From Cumulibacter manganitolerans (lineage in GTDB: Bacteria; Actinomycetota; Actinomycetes; Mycobacteriales; Antricoccaceae): a stretch of 64,000 bases of DNA. Positions 34,173-43,843 of the stretch are shown piece by piece. The notes below the pieces were generated by a model, which worked only from the letters and a program-made list of their open reading frames with translations, made no database searches and was not told the DNA's origin. Location: the NCBI RefSeq assembly GCF_009602465.1, contig NZ_WBKP01000007.1, positions 49,068 to 113,067 of the forward strand, given 5' to 3'. How positions within the stretch are numbered: position 1 is the first letter of the stretch; the number at the start of each line of letters is the position of its first letter. The position numbers and the translations under genes were made by a program.

Positions 34173-36950
34173 TCATTCCTCCTCGATCTCGTCGTCCTGC
34201 TCGGCATTCCAGGTGCCCTCCTCGAGGGGCCGCAGCGGATCGGCGAGCACCCCGCGGCGCATGGCCGAGGCCGCCGCGGCCGCGGTCCGCGGCACGTCTC
34301 CGGCGAGGGCCGGGTCGAGCCGGGCCACCTGCTCCAGCACGTCGAGCACCTGACGGCACCAGCGGACGAAGTCCCCCGGCGAGATCTCGAAGCCGGCGCG
34401 GGCCAGGTTCGAGAGCACCACGGCGAGCGAGTCACCGCTGGCCCACCGGTACGCAGCGAGCGCGAAGCCCGCGTCCGGGCGGCGCACCCGCGGCGCGTCG
34501 AGGCGGGCGGCCTGCTCGTCGAGCGTCCCCCACACGGCGAGCATGGCGCCCAGGGCGGCCCGCACCCGCTTCGACCCCACCGGGACGGTCGCGGTGTCGA
34601 AGACCTCGCCGGCGCGCGGCTCGTAGAGGGTCGCCGAGACGACGGCGGCGAGGTCCGCGGGCGCGAGCTCGCCCCACAGGCCGTCGCGGAGGCAGTGCGC
34701 GATCAGCAGGTCCGACTCGCTCCACAGCCGCGCCAGCAGGCGGCCGGGGGCCGTCACGGTGTCGTCCGCCCCGAGGTAGCCGAGGTCGGTGAGCAGCACG
34801 CAGATGCGGTCGAACGTACGCCCGAGGGACGCCGTGCGCCGGTCGAGCCTGCTGGCGAGCCGGTCGCTGTCCCGCCACGCGCGCCGCGACTCCTCGAGGT
34901 CACGGACGTGCTGCTCGCGGTCGGGGCAGGAGTGCACCGGGTGCTCGCGCAGGCGGCTGCGCAGCTCGGCGAGCTCCGCGTCGTCGACGGCGGTCCCACG
35001 GCGCCGCTCGGGACGCGGCAGGTCGCGGGCCATCCGAGCCAGGTTCGCCGCCAGGTCGCGGCGCGCCTGCGCCGAGCGGTGGTTGAACGACTTGTTCACC
35101 TTCATCCGACCGATGGGCTCGATGCGGTCGTGGAACGCCGCGGTCTCGATGCGGCCGGCCCACCGGTCCTCGGTGAGCGCGACGAGCCGCGGCTGCGGGG
35201 CGCCGGCCAGCTCGAGGACCACGGCGACACCGCGGTGCCGCCCGCTCGGGATGTCGATGATGTCGCCGCGGCGCAGCCGCCGGAGTGAGGAGTCGACGTC
35301 CGCCCGGCGCGCTGCCTTGCGCTCCTTCGTCGCGCCGCGCTCGAGGTCGCTGATCGCCAGGCGGAGGTCGGCGTACTCGCGGACGTCGCCGCGGTCGCAG
35401 TGCACCTCCGCCTGCCGTGAGCGTGCCTCCTGCTGCGCCTGCTCGCGGCGCTGCGCGAGGCCGACCGACGCGCGGTCGACCTGGTACTGCGCGAACGAGC
35501 GATCCAGCAGCGCCTTGCTCTCACGACGTCCGAGCTGCCCGACGAGGTTGACGGCCATGTTGTACGACGGGCGGAACGAGCTGTTCAGGGGGAAGGTGCG
35601 GGTGGTGGCCAGGCTGGCTACCTCGGCCGGGGTGATGTCGGGGCTCCACAGCGTCACCGCGTGCCCCTCGACGTCGATACCGCGGCGCCCGGCCCGGCCG
35701 GTGAGCTGGGTGTACTCCCCCGGCGTCAGCCGCACGTGGCTCTCGCCGTTGTACTTCACCAGCCGTTCCAGCACGACGCTGCGGGCCGGCATGTTGATGC
35801 CCAGCGCGAGCGTCTCGGTGGCGAAGACCACCCTGCACAGACCGCGCACGAACAAGTCCTCGACGGTCTCCTTGAACGCCGGGATCAGCCCGGCGTGGTG
35901 CGCCGCGTAGCCGTGCTCGAGCGCGTCGAGCCATTCCCAGAAGCCGAGGACCTCGAGGTCGGCCTCCGTCAGCTCGCTGGTGTGCCGCATCGCCGTGCGC
36001 CGCACCTCCTCGCGTTCACGGTCGTCGAGCAGCCGGACGCCGGAGCGCCGGCACTGCTCCAGGGCGGCGTCGCACCCCACCCGGCTGAAGATGAAGTAGA
36101 TCGCCGGCAGCAGCCCCTGCCGGTCGAGCTTCTCGACCACGTCGGTGCGTCGCTGGAGGCGCCAGCCGCCGCCGCGCGGGCCGCGGGGGCCGCCGCGGCC
36201 CGCGCCGCTGCCGATCCGCTGCGCCTGCTGGCGGCTGGCCCGCTCGAGGTCCGGGTTCACCAGCCGCTTGCGGGAGTTCTCGGCGAGCAGGTCGTAGAGC
36301 CGGTTGCCGAGCATCATGTGCTGCCACAGCGGCACCGGGCGGTCCTCGGTGACGACGATGTCGGTGTTGCCGCGGACGGTGTGCAGCCAGGCGCCGAACT
36401 CCTCCGCGTTGCTGACCGTCGCCGACAGCGAGGCGAGCTGCACCCGCTCGGGCAGGTGGATGATCACCTCCTCCCAGACCGCGCCGCGGAACCGGTCGGC
36501 GAGATAGTGCACCTCGTCCATCACCACGAAGCCGAGCCGGTCGACCGTGTCGCTCCCGACGTACAGCATGTTGCGCAGCACCTCGGTGGTCATGACGAGC
36601 ACCGGCGCGTGCGGGTTGATCGAGTTGTCGCCGGTCAGCAGGCCCACCTTCGCGCTGCCGTAGCGGCGGGTCAGCTCGGCGTACTTCTGGTTGGACAGCG
36701 CCTTGATCGGCGCGGTGTAGGCGCAGCCCTGCCCGCGGGCCAGCGCGAGGTGGACCGCGAACTCGCCCACCACGGTCTTCCCGGCGCCGGTCGGGGCGCA
36801 GACCAGCACCCCGTGCCCGTCCTCGAGCGACTGGCAGGCCATCAGCTGGAACTCGTCGAGCTCGAACGGCAGCAGCGCGGTGAACTCGACGAGGCGCGGA
36901 TAGCGGCTGCGGTGGGCGGCTCGCGAATAGGCCGCAGCGGGGCTGTCCAT
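34173..36950 (-). CDS. helY: Ski2-like superfamily II helicase HelY
   Basis: 925-residue ATP-dependent RNA/DNA helicase. Walker A APTGAGKT, DEVH box (VVMDEVHYL), motif III SATVSN, motif VI QLTGRAGRRG and the C-terminal DSHCT-like domain (residues ~740-915) match the Ski2/Mtr4-like family; length equals mycobacterial HelY (~906). It likely remodels structured RNA, but its role in actinobacteria is not defined. ATG 36950 lies 6 bp after TAGGCT on the minus strand and has no Shine-Dalgarno, so it appears leaderless with its own promoter between tatC and helY. Confidence 0.93.
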   Translation of the reverse strand: MDSPAAAYSRAAHRSRYPRLVEFTALLPFELDEFQLMACQSLEDGHGVLVCAPTGAGKTVVGEFAVHLALARGQGCAYTAPIKALSNQKYAELTRRYGSAKVGLLTGDNSINPHAPVLVMTTEVLRNMLYVGSDTVDRLGFVVMDEVHYLADRFRGAVWEEVIIHLPERVQLASLSATVSNAEEFGAWLHTVRGNTDIVVTEDRPVPLWQHMMLGNRLYDLLAENSRKRLVNPDLERASRQQAQRIGSGAGRGGPRGPRGGGWRLQRRTDVVEKLDRQGLLPAIYFIFSRVGCDAALEQCRRSGVRLLDDREREEVRRTAMRHTSELTEADLEVLGFWEWLDALEHGYAAHHAGLIPAFKETVEDLFVRGLCRVVFATETLALGINMPARSVVLERLVKYNGESHVRLTPGEYTQLTGRAGRRGIDVEGHAVTLWSPDITPAEVASLATTRTFPLNSSFRPSYNMAVNLVGQLGRRESKALLDRSFAQYQVDRASVGLAQRREQAQQEARSRQAEVHCDRGDVREYADLRLAISDLERGATKERKAARRADVDSSLRRLRRGDIIDIPSGRHRGVAVVLELAGAPQPRLVALTEDRWAGRIETAAFHDRIEPIGRMKVNKSFNHRSAQARRDLAANLARMARDLPRPERRRGTAVDDAELAELRSRLREHPVHSCPDREQHVRDLEESRRAWRDSDRLASRLDRRTASLGRTFDRICVLLTDLGYLGADDTVTAPGRLLARLWSESDLLIAHCLRDGLWGELAPADLAAVVSATLYEPRAGEVFDTATVPVGSKRVRAALGAMLAVWGTLDEQAARLDAPRVRRPDAGFALAAYRWASGDSLAVVLSNLARAGFEISPGDFVRWCRQVLDVLEQVARLDPALAGDVPRTAAAAASAMRRGVLADPLRPLEEGTWNAEQDDEIEEE

Positions 36951-36971
36951 GAGCCGAGCCTACCGAGGCGG

Positions 36972-37922
36972 TCAGTCCTCCGAGCGGTCCAGGCGCGACG
37001 GGCCCGGCACCGGCTCCGGTGGAGCGACCTCGTCGGGGTCCTCGCCGAGCGCGGACGGCGAGGTGTCGAGCGGCGACGGCGCGTCGTCGGACAGGTCGCC
37101 GTACCCGCTCTGCGCCTCGCGTGCGGCGACCCGCGCGTCGTGCACGCGGGCGAACTGGATCGCTCCCTCGAACAGCAGCACCATCGGCAACGCCATCGCC
37201 AGCATGGAGAAGGGATCCTGGGTCGGCGTGATGACCGCCGCGAACACGAACGTCAGGAACATCAGCCAGCGGCGCGAGCGGCTCAGCAGTCCGTAGTGCA
37301 GCACCCCGACGAGGTTGAGCATCACGATCAGCAGCGGGAGCTCGAAGCTCACGCCGAACACGAAGATGATCATGACGACGAAGTTCAGGTACTCGGGCGC
37401 GGTCAGCGCCGCCGAGACGCCGTCACCGGCGAGGGTCAGCAGGACCTGCAGGCCGGCCTTGAGGGTGAACCAGGCGCAGACCGTGCCGAGCGCGAACAGC
37501 ACGCTGGACGCCGAGACGAACGAGATGGCCCAGCGGCGCTCGTTCTTGTGCAGCCCCGGCGTGACGAACGCCCAGAGCTGGTAGAGCCAGAACGGCGCGG
37601 AGATGATCGCTCCGGCCAGCAGCGCGACCTTCAGGCGCAGCAGCAGACCCCCGGCGGGGTCGAGGAACAGCAGCGTGCAGCCCTGTCCGTCCTTGGTCCA
37701 GCGCAGGTCGGACGGCAGCGCGCAGTACGGCTCCTTCAGGAAGCTGAGCAGGCCGTGGTCGTACCAGATGAACCCGATCACCGCGCCGAGGACCACGGCG
37801 ATGAGCGCCTTGAAGATACGCGAGCGCAGCTCGGTGAGGTGCTCGATGACCGACATCGAGCCGTCGTCGGTCTTGGGCGGCTTGGTCGACTTGGACCGAC
37901 GCGCCGGAAGATGAACCGCCAC
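36972..37922 (-). CDS. tatC: Sec-independent protein translocase TatC
   Basis: 316-residue membrane protein with six helices and the TatC signatures MSVIEHLTELRSRIFKALIA at the start and FVFGVSFELPLLIVMLNLVGV. It is the receptor for twin-arginine signal peptides of folded exported proteins; the PhoX-type phosphatase at 61.4 kb is one candidate client. The C-terminal ~55 residues are an acidic, proline-rich cytoplasmic tail common in actinobacteria. It follows tatA by 15 bp in one operon. TatB is not encoded here. Confidence 0.95.
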   Translation of the reverse strand: MAVHLPARRSKSTKPPKTDDGSMSVIEHLTELRSRIFKALIAVVLGAVIGFIWYDHGLLSFLKEPYCALPSDLRWTKDGQGCTLLFLDPAGGLLLRLKVALLAGAIISAPFWLYQLWAFVTPGLHKNERRWAISFVSASSVLFALGTVCAWFTLKAGLQVLLTLAGDGVSAALTAPEYLNFVVMIIFVFGVSFELPLLIVMLNLVGVLHYGLLSRSRRWLMFLTFVFAAVITPTQDPFSMLAMALPMVLLFEGAIQFARVHDARVAAREAQSGYGDLSDDAPSPLDTSPSALGEDPDEVAPPEPVPGPSRLDRSED

Positions 37923-37937
37923 GGTGCGGAGCGGTCG

Positions 37938-38225
37938 CTAGGAGGCCGACGTGGGCGGCGTCTGGTTCGGACGCGGGGTGGGCTGGGCGCTGCCGGGGGC
38001 CGGCGGCACCTGGTTCACCGGCCGAGCCGGGGGCTCGATCGGAGCGCGCACCGTCTGCGCCTCCGCCCGAGTGGCGACGTCGTCGTCCTTCATGCCCTGC
38101 ATCTCACCCTTGAAGATGCGCAGCGAGCGACCGACCGCGCGGGTCGCGTCGGGAAGCTTCTTGTATCCGAAGAGAGCGAAGATCAGGATCGCGATGATCG
38201 CAATCTCCATGGGGCCGAGGTTCAT
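37938..38225 (-). CDS. tatA: Twin-arginine translocase subunit TatA
   Basis: 95 residues: one N-terminal membrane helix (IAIIAILIFALFG), the FG hinge, and amphipathic helix KKLPDATRAVGRSLRIFKGEM, all characteristic of TatA. The tail is proline-rich and disordered. It forms the translocation pore with TatC. AAGGA precedes ATG 38225 and tatC lies directly downstream. Confidence 0.95.
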   Translation of the reverse strand: MNLGPMEIAIIAILIFALFGYKKLPDATRAVGRSLRIFKGEMQGMKDDDVATRAEAQTVRAPIEPPARPVNQVPPAPGSAQPTPRPNQTPPTSAS

Positions 38226-38287
38226 GGCAATCCTTCAGGTCTCGAGGGCTCGGCGTCCAGTGTAGGCGCCGGGCGGCCCGGTGGAGG

Positions 38288-38530
38288 CTAGCCCCGATCA
38301 CGCACAGTGTGTTCTTCGCCCACGCTCAACCTGCGCACGGGCGCCGGCCGGATCGAGGGCACCTGCACGTCGGCGAGGGTGCGCACCACGCCGAGGGCGG
38401 GAGCGGTCTGCCGCTCGGCAGCGGTGACGGCGGCCTCGAACCGGGCCACGCGACCGCGCAGGTCGAACACCAGCACGCCCACCAGGCCGAGGGCGAGCAC
38501 CAGGACGCCGACGCAGATCCACAACACCAT
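38288..38530 (-). CDS. Small membrane protein between pafC and tatA
   Basis: 80 residues: one N-terminal membrane helix (VLWICVGVLVLALGLVGVLVFDL) followed by a short coiled helix (RGRVARFEAAVTAAERQTAP) and a polar tail. It resembles small Tat- or PafC-linked membrane proteins of actinobacteria, and its layout (helix, then amphipathic helix) loosely recalls TatB, but it lacks the FG hinge. Function unknown. ATG 38530 starts 10 bp after the pafC stop. Confidence 0.65.
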   Translation of the reverse strand: MVLWICVGVLVLALGLVGVLVFDLRGRVARFEAAVTAAERQTAPALGVVRTLADVQVPSIRPAPVRRLSVGEEHTVRDRG

Positions 38531-38540
38531 GGCGGCCAGT

Positions 38541-39509
38541 CTAGGACGCCGCGCCGCGGTACCGCTCCAGCGCGGCCCGGCTGCGCGCGGCGACCCGCGC
38601 GGCCGCATCGGCGACCGCGGGGTCGGAGTACGACGCGAGGCCGTCGGGGCCGAGCTGGGTGACCAGCCGGTCGAGGGTCTCGGGGCTGATCAGCAACCGG
38701 ACCTCGGCCCCGCCGTCCGGGCGGTCGCGCACCGACTCGGTGTCGTAGTACTCGGTGACCCAGCGCCCGGCCCGCGTCAGCTCGAGGGTGACCTCGACGT
38801 CTCCCTCGCTCGGCGTGTACACGCCCTCGGAGAGGTCGCGCTCGGGCGCCTCGTGGCGCTGCAGCGGCTCGTCGAGGGCCGCCAGGTCGCCGATGCGGTC
38901 CAGGCGGAACGTGCGGACCGCCTCGGCGCGCCGGCACCACGCCTCGAGGTAGTCGACGCCGTCCACCCGGAACAGCCGGATCGGGTCGACGACGCGGCTG
39001 CCGACCTCGTCGCGGGACGCCGTCCAGTAGTCGATCCGCACGGCGCGCTCGGCACCCAATGCCGCGCGCAGCAGCTCCGCGGACTCCGAGGCCGGCTCGG
39101 CCTCCACCGTGACCGGGGAGGCGACCCGCGAGCCGACGGCGCCCTCGAGCTTGGCCAGGGCGCTGAGGATCGCGTCGTGGCTGACCGTGCCGGGGCTCTG
39201 CGCGAGGGCGCGCAGCGCGATCACCAGCGAGCTGGCCTCCGCCGCGGTGAGCTGCAGGGGGCGCACCATCCCGGCGTTCTCGGTGATCGAGACGCGATCG
39301 CCGTCGTACACCACCTCGATCAAGTCGCCCATCCCCTGCCCGGGCAGGCCGCAGTACGACAGCGTATCGAGGTCGCGGCGGATCTGCGCCGGCGTGGTGC
39401 CCAGCTCGCTCGCGAGGTCGCCCAGCGGCGTGCCCGGGTGCGTCAGCAGGAACGGCACCAGCAGGCTCATCCGGCGCAGCTGCTCGCGCTGGTTGCCTAT
39501 CCCGCCCAT
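38541..39509 (-). CDS. pafC: WYL-domain transcriptional regulator PafC
   Basis: 322 residues: N-terminal helix-turn-helix (TPLGDLASELGTTPAQIRRDLDTL), WYL domain (~140-225, AVRIDYWTASRDEVGSRVVDPIRLFRVDGVDYLEAWC) and C-terminal WCX domain. With PafB it forms the heterodimeric activator of the LexA/RecA-independent DNA-damage response in mycobacteria. The start overlaps the pafB stop by one base, so both are made together. It is 90% family-like by layout; no proteasome role is implied despite the name. Confidence 0.93.
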   Translation of the reverse strand: MGGIGNQREQLRRMSLLVPFLLTHPGTPLGDLASELGTTPAQIRRDLDTLSYCGLPGQGMGDLIEVVYDGDRVSITENAGMVRPLQLTAAEASSLVIALRALAQSPGTVSHDAILSALAKLEGAVGSRVASPVTVEAEPASESAELLRAALGAERAVRIDYWTASRDEVGSRVVDPIRLFRVDGVDYLEAWCRRAEAVRTFRLDRIGDLAALDEPLQRHEAPERDLSEGVYTPSEGDVEVTLELTRAGRWVTEYYDTESVRDRPDGGAEVRLLISPETLDRLVTQLGPDGLASYSDPAVADAAARVAARSRAALERYRGAAS

Positions 39510-40489
39510 CACGCCACCGTCCCGTCGCCCATCGCGGCCAGCTGCTCGAGCCGGCGGACGACGGCCGCGCGCGCCTCGGGCGGCGACAGCACCTCCACCT
39601 GGTCGGCGTACGGCGTGACGATCCCGGCCAGCGACCACACGTCGCGTGCGGAGATCGCGATCCGGTCGGCGTCGGCCGGCTGCTCGACGCCGCGAGCCAG
39701 CCGCCGCAGACCCGGCGCGTCGGTGCCGTGCAGCGCGATGACCGCGCGCAGCGGCTGGCTGAACTCGGGGCCGCCGACGGCCGCCGACAGCCGCAGGTCC
39801 GCCGGGCGCTCGAACGCCCCGTCGGGGCCGTCCGCCGCGACGTCCCCGACGATCCTGGACAGCCGGAACACCCGCTGCTCGCCGCGGTCGACATCGTGCC
39901 CCACGACGTACCACCGGGCCTTCCACGAGACCAGGCCCCACGGCTGCACGTGCCGGCGCGAGACCGGCGGGTCGCTGGTGCGCGAGCGGTAGTCGAAGCG
40001 GACCTCGCGGCGGTCGGTCGCGGCCTCCAGCAGCACGTCGAACGACGGGTCGGAGCCGCGCAGCTGCGGGTGCCACTGGCTGCCGGCCGGCGCCTCGATC
40101 GCCACGCCCCCGGCGCGCAGCTTCCGGACCGCGCCCTGCGTCTCGGACGCGAACTGGGCGCTTCGCCACCAGTCGGCGGCCAGCGCGACGGCGGTCGCCT
40201 CGGGCGGCGTCAGCGAGATGTCCGGGAGGGTGTTGTCGCGGCCCTTGATGCGGTAGCCCGGCACGGTGTCGGAGAAGGAGTTCGTGCCGGTCTCGATCAC
40301 CACCCCGAGCTCGCGCAGGTCCTCCTTGTCGCGCTCGAACTTCCGCTCGAACGCCGCCTGGCCCTTGTCCGAGTAGTCCCGCCCGTACGCCACGACGGCA
40401 CGGCGGATCCGCTCAGCCGTCAGGAACTGCCGCGTGGACATGAGGCAGATAAGCAGGTTGAGCAGGCGTTCGTTCTTCGCGCTCGACAC
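39509..40489 (-). CDS. pafB: WYL-domain transcriptional regulator PafB
   Basis: 326 residues beginning VSSAKNERLLNLLICLMSTRQFLTA, the conserved PafB start. Winged helix (1-100), WYL domain (~150-230, VRFDYRSRTSDPPVSRRHVQPWGLVSWKARWYVVGHD) and WCX domain follow. The PafBC complex activates DNA-repair promoters with a TTGTCRGTG-N8-TANNNT-like sequence; one such promoter lies at 51302 upstream of a RecB-like gene. GTG 40489 lies 7 bp after TAGGGT on the minus strand: a leaderless start. GTG 40498 is inside the -10 and is rejected. Confidence 0.93.
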   Translation of the reverse strand: MSSAKNERLLNLLICLMSTRQFLTAERIRRAVVAYGRDYSDKGQAAFERKFERDKEDLRELGVVIETGTNSFSDTVPGYRIKGRDNTLPDISLTPPEATAVALAADWWRSAQFASETQGAVRKLRAGGVAIEAPAGSQWHPQLRGSDPSFDVLLEAATDRREVRFDYRSRTSDPPVSRRHVQPWGLVSWKARWYVVGHDVDRGEQRVFRLSRIVGDVAADGPDGAFERPADLRLSAAVGGPEFSQPLRAVIALHGTDAPGLRRLARGVEQPADADRIAISARDVWSLAGIVTPYADQVEVLSPPEARAAVVRRLEQLAAMGDGTVA

Positions 40490-40496
40490 GTAGCCC

Positions 40497-40544
40497 ACCC
40501 TATCGGCCGCGCGGAGCGGCGGCGGCACGCCGAGCCGATAGGGT
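40497..40544. promoter_or_regulatory. Symmetric divergent promoter of pafB and the DUF3866 gene
   Basis: Two identical -10 elements TAGGGT face away from each other (40497-40502 on the minus strand, 40539-40544 on the plus strand), each exactly 7 bp before its start codon. The arms extend as an inverted repeat (CCACCCTATCGGC and GCCGATAGGGTGTGG), with 24 bp between. Both genes are predicted leaderless and may be co-regulated. Confidence 0.6.
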
Positions 40545-40551
40545 GTGGCGA

Positions 40552-41661
40552 ATGCAGACCGGGGATGCTGAGCAGTCGTTGGTGCGGTGGCGCGAGGCGC
40601 GGGTCGACGGCCTCGGTAAGGCGTGGCGCGGCGCCCAGGAGCTCCGGCTGACCGTGCGCGGCCGGCACGGCGAGCCGGACAGCCAGGCACGCGGTCTGGC
40701 CTACCCAGCGCTCGTCGGCCACCCCGCGGAGGGCGACCGCGTGCTGGTGAACACCACCGCGCTCGCGATGGGCCTCGGCACCGGCGGGTACGCCGTCGTC
40801 ATCGCCAACCTCGACCGGCTGCCGGCCGACCGGGAGGGTCCCGGCCACCTGGTGAAGATGCGCTACAGCCCGCTGCAGGCCACCGTGCTCGGCGTGGACG
40901 AGCAGGACTCCCCCCATCACGCGGCGATCGCCGCTCGCGAGTCGGTCGAGGGGATGCCGGTGGTCGTGGCGGACCTGCACTCGGCGCTGCCGGCGATCGT
41001 CGCCGGCGTGCACGCCGACCGTCCGGCCGCCCGGATCGCCTACGTGTGGAGCGACGGCGGCGCGCTCCCCGCCTGGTTCTCGCGCACCGTCGCCGACCTC
41101 GGCGACCGGCTGTGCGGCACGGTCACCGTGGGCCAGGCGGTCGGCGGCGATCTGGAGGCGGTCACCGTGCACAGCGGTCTGATCGCGGCCCGCGAGGTGC
41201 TCCGCGCCGATCTGGCGATCGTCGCGCAGGGTCCCGGGAACCTCGGGACGGGGACGCCGTGGGGCTTCTCCGGCGTGGCCGCCGGTGAGGCGCTGAACGC
41301 GGCCGACGCGGTCGGTGGCCGGCCGGTCGCGGCGCTGCGGGTCTCCGACGCGGACCCCCGCGGACGGCACGTCGGCGTCTCGCACCACTCCACGACCGCG
41401 TTCTTCAAGGTCGGGCTCGTCGCCTGCGACGTCCCGCTGCCCGAGGCCCTGCCGGAGGCGCTGCAGCGTGCCGTGGACGACGACCTGAGCGGGCTGCCGC
41501 CGCGCGCCGTCCGGCATCGCGTCGCGATCGACGGGCTCGACGACGCGCTGCGTGCGCTGCCGGTACGGCTCTCGACGATGGGCCGTGGGCTGGACGAGGA
41601 TTACGCCTACTTCCTGGTCAACGCCGCGGCAGGCCGCTTCGCGGCCGGGCTGCTGGACTAG
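40552..41661 (+). CDS. DUF3866 family protein
   Basis: 369-residue conserved actinobacterial protein. Blocks such as NTTALAMGLGTGGYAVVIANLDRLP, AIVAQGPGNLGTGTPWGFSGVAAGEALNAADAVGGRPVAALRVSDADPRGRHVGVSHHS and LSTMGRGLDEDYAYFLVNAAAGRFAA match the DUF3866 family; the function is unknown. It is predicted soluble, with no signal peptide. It lies between pafB and pafA on the opposite strand, sharing a symmetric promoter with pafB, which hints at a link to the PafBC stress response. ATG 40552 is leaderless after TAGGGT. Confidence 0.8.
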   Translation: MQTGDAEQSLVRWREARVDGLGKAWRGAQELRLTVRGRHGEPDSQARGLAYPALVGHPAEGDRVLVNTTALAMGLGTGGYAVVIANLDRLPADREGPGHLVKMRYSPLQATVLGVDEQDSPHHAAIAARESVEGMPVVVADLHSALPAIVAGVHADRPAARIAYVWSDGGALPAWFSRTVADLGDRLCGTVTVGQAVGGDLEAVTVHSGLIAAREVLRADLAIVAQGPGNLGTGTPWGFSGVAAGEALNAADAVGGRPVAALRVSDADPRGRHVGVSHHSTTAFFKVGLVACDVPLPEALPEALQRAVDDDLSGLPPRAVRHRVAIDGLDDALRALPVRLSTMGRGLDEDYAYFLVNAAAGRFAAGLLD

Positions 41662-41669
41662 GCGCTCGC

Positions 41670-43061
41670 TCAGAGCGGCCGGGGTGCGGCCTGGCGCATC
41701 GTCTCGATGAGCCGGTCGACCCGCTCGTCGACGCTCTTGAACGGGTCGCGGCACAGGATGGTGCGGGCCGCCTGGTCGTTGAGCTTGAGGTGCACCCAGT
41801 CGACGGTGAAGTCGCGCCGCAGCTCCTGGGCCGCCCGGACGAACTCGCCGCGCAGCCGGGCGCGGGTGGTCTGCGGCGGGATGTCCTGCGCGGCGTCCAC
41901 CTCCTCGTCGGTGCTGACGCGCTCGGCCAGCCCCTTGGCCTCGAGCACCGGGAACAGCCCGCGGCCGCGCTTGATGTCGTGGTAGGCCAGGTCCAGCTGC
42001 AGGACGCGGGGGTCGTCCAGGTCCAGCCCGTGCCGCGCGCAGTAGCGGTCGACGAGGGCCTTCTTGATGGCCCAGTCGATGCTGCGGCTGATCGACGAGT
42101 GGTCCTTGGACTCGATCGCCTCGAGGGTGCGCCGCCACAGCCGGACCGCCGTGCGGTGCTCGGGATCGACGTCGTGCTCGGCGCAGTACCGCTCGGCGCG
42201 CTCGAGGTAGCCGCGCTGGATCTCCAGCGCGGTGCTCGTGCGGCCGTTCGCGAGCCGGATCGGCGCCGTGCCGTCGAGGTCCTTCGAGATGTCGCGGATG
42301 GCGCGGATCGGGTTGTCGATGGCCACGTCGGGGAAGCCGACGCCGTCCTCGATCATCCGCAGCACCAGATCACACGACGCCACCTTCAGCAGCGTGGTCG
42401 TCTCGCTGCAGTTGGAGTCGCCGACGATCACATGCAGCCGCCGGTACTTCTCGGCGTCCGCGTGCGGCTCGTCGCGGGTGTTGATGATCGGGCGGGAGCG
42501 GGTGGTGGCGCTGGAGACGCCTTCCCACACGTGCTCGGCGCGCTGGCTGAAGGCGTAGATCGTGCCCTTGGCGGTCTGCAGCACCTTGCCGGCGCCGCAG
42601 ATGATCTGCCGGGTCAGCAGGAACGGCACCAGGGTCTCGGTGATCTTCGACAGCTCGCGGCCGCGGGTCACCAGGTAGTTCTCGTGGCACCCGTAGGCGT
42701 TGCCGGCCGAGTCGGTGTTGTTCTTGAACAGGTAGATCTGGCCCTCGATGCCCTCGGCGGCGAGCTTCTGCTCGGCCTCGCGCATGAGGCCCTCGAGGAT
42801 CCGTTCGCCGGCCCGGTCGTGCACCACCAGGTCGTGTACGTTGTCGCACTCGGCGGTCGCGTACTCGGGGTGCGAGCCGACGTCGAGGTACAGCCGCGAG
42901 CCGTTGGCCAGGAACACGTTCGAGGACCGGCCCCAGGCCACCACGCGGCGGAACAGGTAGCGCGCCACCTCGTCCGGAGACAGCCGGCGCTGGCCCTGGA
43001 AGGTGAAGGTGACGCCGTACTCGGTCTCGATGCCGAAGATCCGCCGCGGGAGGCTGGTCAC
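41670..43061 (-). CDS. pafA: Pup--protein ligase PafA
   Basis: 463-residue carboxylate-amine ligase (glutamine-synthetase fold) that joins the C-terminal glutamate of Pup to target lysines, using ATP. The metal-binding GIETEYG (Glu12, Glu14) and the catalytic-base aspartate Asp60 in [18 protein letters not shown] are present, as are the nucleotide-binding [18 protein letters not shown] and [23 protein letters not shown]. Length matches mycobacterial PafA (452). GTG 43061 overlaps the prcA stop (GTGA), putting ligase and protease under the same transcript. Confidence 0.97.
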   Translation of the reverse strand: MTSLPRRIFGIETEYGVTFTFQGQRRLSPDEVARYLFRRVVAWGRSSNVFLANGSRLYLDVGSHPEYATAECDNVHDLVVHDRAGERILEGLMREAEQKLAAEGIEGQIYLFKNNTDSAGNAYGCHENYLVTRGRELSKITETLVPFLLTRQIICGAGKVLQTAKGTIYAFSQRAEHVWEGVSSATTRSRPIINTRDEPHADAEKYRRLHVIVGDSNCSETTTLLKVASCDLVLRMIEDGVGFPDVAIDNPIRAIRDISKDLDGTAPIRLANGRTSTALEIQRGYLERAERYCAEHDVDPEHRTAVRLWRRTLEAIESKDHSSISRSIDWAIKKALVDRYCARHGLDLDDPRVLQLDLAYHDIKRGRGLFPVLEAKGLAERVSTDEEVDAAQDIPPQTTRARLRGEFVRAAQELRRDFTVDWVHLKLNDQAARTILCRDPFKSVDERVDRLIETMRQAAPRPL

Positions 43062-43768
43062 TCGGCGCCCGCCTGCGTGCTGCCGAGGATCTCGTCGACC
43101 TGCGCCGCGGTCAGCCGGCGGAACGCGCGGCCGGGCCGCCCGCGCTCGAGGATGGCGATCTCGAGGTTGGTCGAGGGGATGCCGCGGGGCTGCCCGTCGG
43201 CGCCGCTGGAGAGCGCCTCGACGGCGACCCGGATGGCGGCCTCGGGCTCGAGGCCGTCGGCGTACTTCTCCCGCAGCGCGGCGCTGACCGCGTCCGACTG
43301 CCCACCCATCACCACGAACCCGGGCTCGTCGACGACGGACCCGTCGAAGGTGAGGCGGTAGAGCTGGTCCTGCCCGGGCGCGTCGCCGACCTCGGCCACG
43401 CAGATCTCGACCTCGAACGGCTTGAGCTGCTCGCTGAAGATGCTGCCGAGGGTCTGCGCATAGGCGTTGGCCAGCCCGCGGCCGGTCACGTCGCGCCGGT
43501 CGTAGGCGTAGCCGCGGGTGTCGGCGTACCGGATCCCGGCCTGGCGCAGGTTCTCGAACTCGTTGTAGCGGCCCACGGCGGCGAAGCCGATCCGGTCGTA
43601 GATCTCGCCGACCTTGTGCAGCGTGGACGACGGGTTCTCGGCGATGAGCACCACCCCGCCGGTCGCGGACAGGACGGCGACGGAGCGGCCCCGCGCGATG
43701 CCCTTGCGGGCGTACTCGGTCTTGTCCCGCATGATCTGCTCGGCACTGGCGTACATCGGCATGCTCAT
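43058..43768 (-). CDS. prcA: 20S proteasome alpha subunit PrcA
   Basis: 236-residue alpha subunit forming the outer gated rings of the core particle. It has the alpha-type N-terminus [28 protein letters not shown] and lacks the N-terminal catalytic threonine. Blocks [27 protein letters not shown] and [17 protein letters not shown] strands match actinobacterial PrcA. TAAGGAG upstream of ATG 43768 is both the stop of a short leader ORF and the ribosome-binding site. The first six codons (MSMPMY) are duplicated 70 bp upstream as the start of that leader. Confidence 0.96.
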   Translation of the reverse strand: MSMPMYASAEQIMRDKTEYARKGIARGRSVAVLSATGGVVLIAENPSSTLHKVGEIYDRIGFAAVGRYNEFENLRQAGIRYADTRGYAYDRRDVTGRGLANAYAQTLGSIFSEQLKPFEVEICVAEVGDAPGQDQLYRLTFDGSVVDEPGFVVMGGQSDAVSAALREKYADGLEPEAAIRVAVEALSSGADGQPRGIPSTNLEIAILERGRPGRAFRRLTAAQVDEILGSTQAGAE

Positions 43769-43784
43769 AGTGGCTGCGCGCTCC

Positions 43785-43838
43785 TTAGCTGCGTGAGTCG
43801 GCTGCGGCGGGCAGCGGTAGGTACATCGGCATGCTCAT
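43785..43838 (-). CDS. Leader peptide ORF between prcB and prcA
   Basis: 17 codons, [17 protein letters not shown], then TAA. ATG 43838 is 5 bp after the prcB stop and has a strong site GGGGAGGT 7 bp upstream. Its first six residues equal those of PrcA because the 18-bp stretch 43821-43838 repeats 43751-43768 exactly (70-bp offset). Its stop sits inside the prcA ribosome-binding sequence (TAAGGAG), 16 bp before the prcA ATG, so a ribosome ending here is placed to restart at prcA. It could be a coupling leader or just the remnant of a small duplication. Confidence 0.5.
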   Translation of the reverse strand: MSMPMYLPLPAAADSRS

Positions 43839-43843
43839 CGCGG

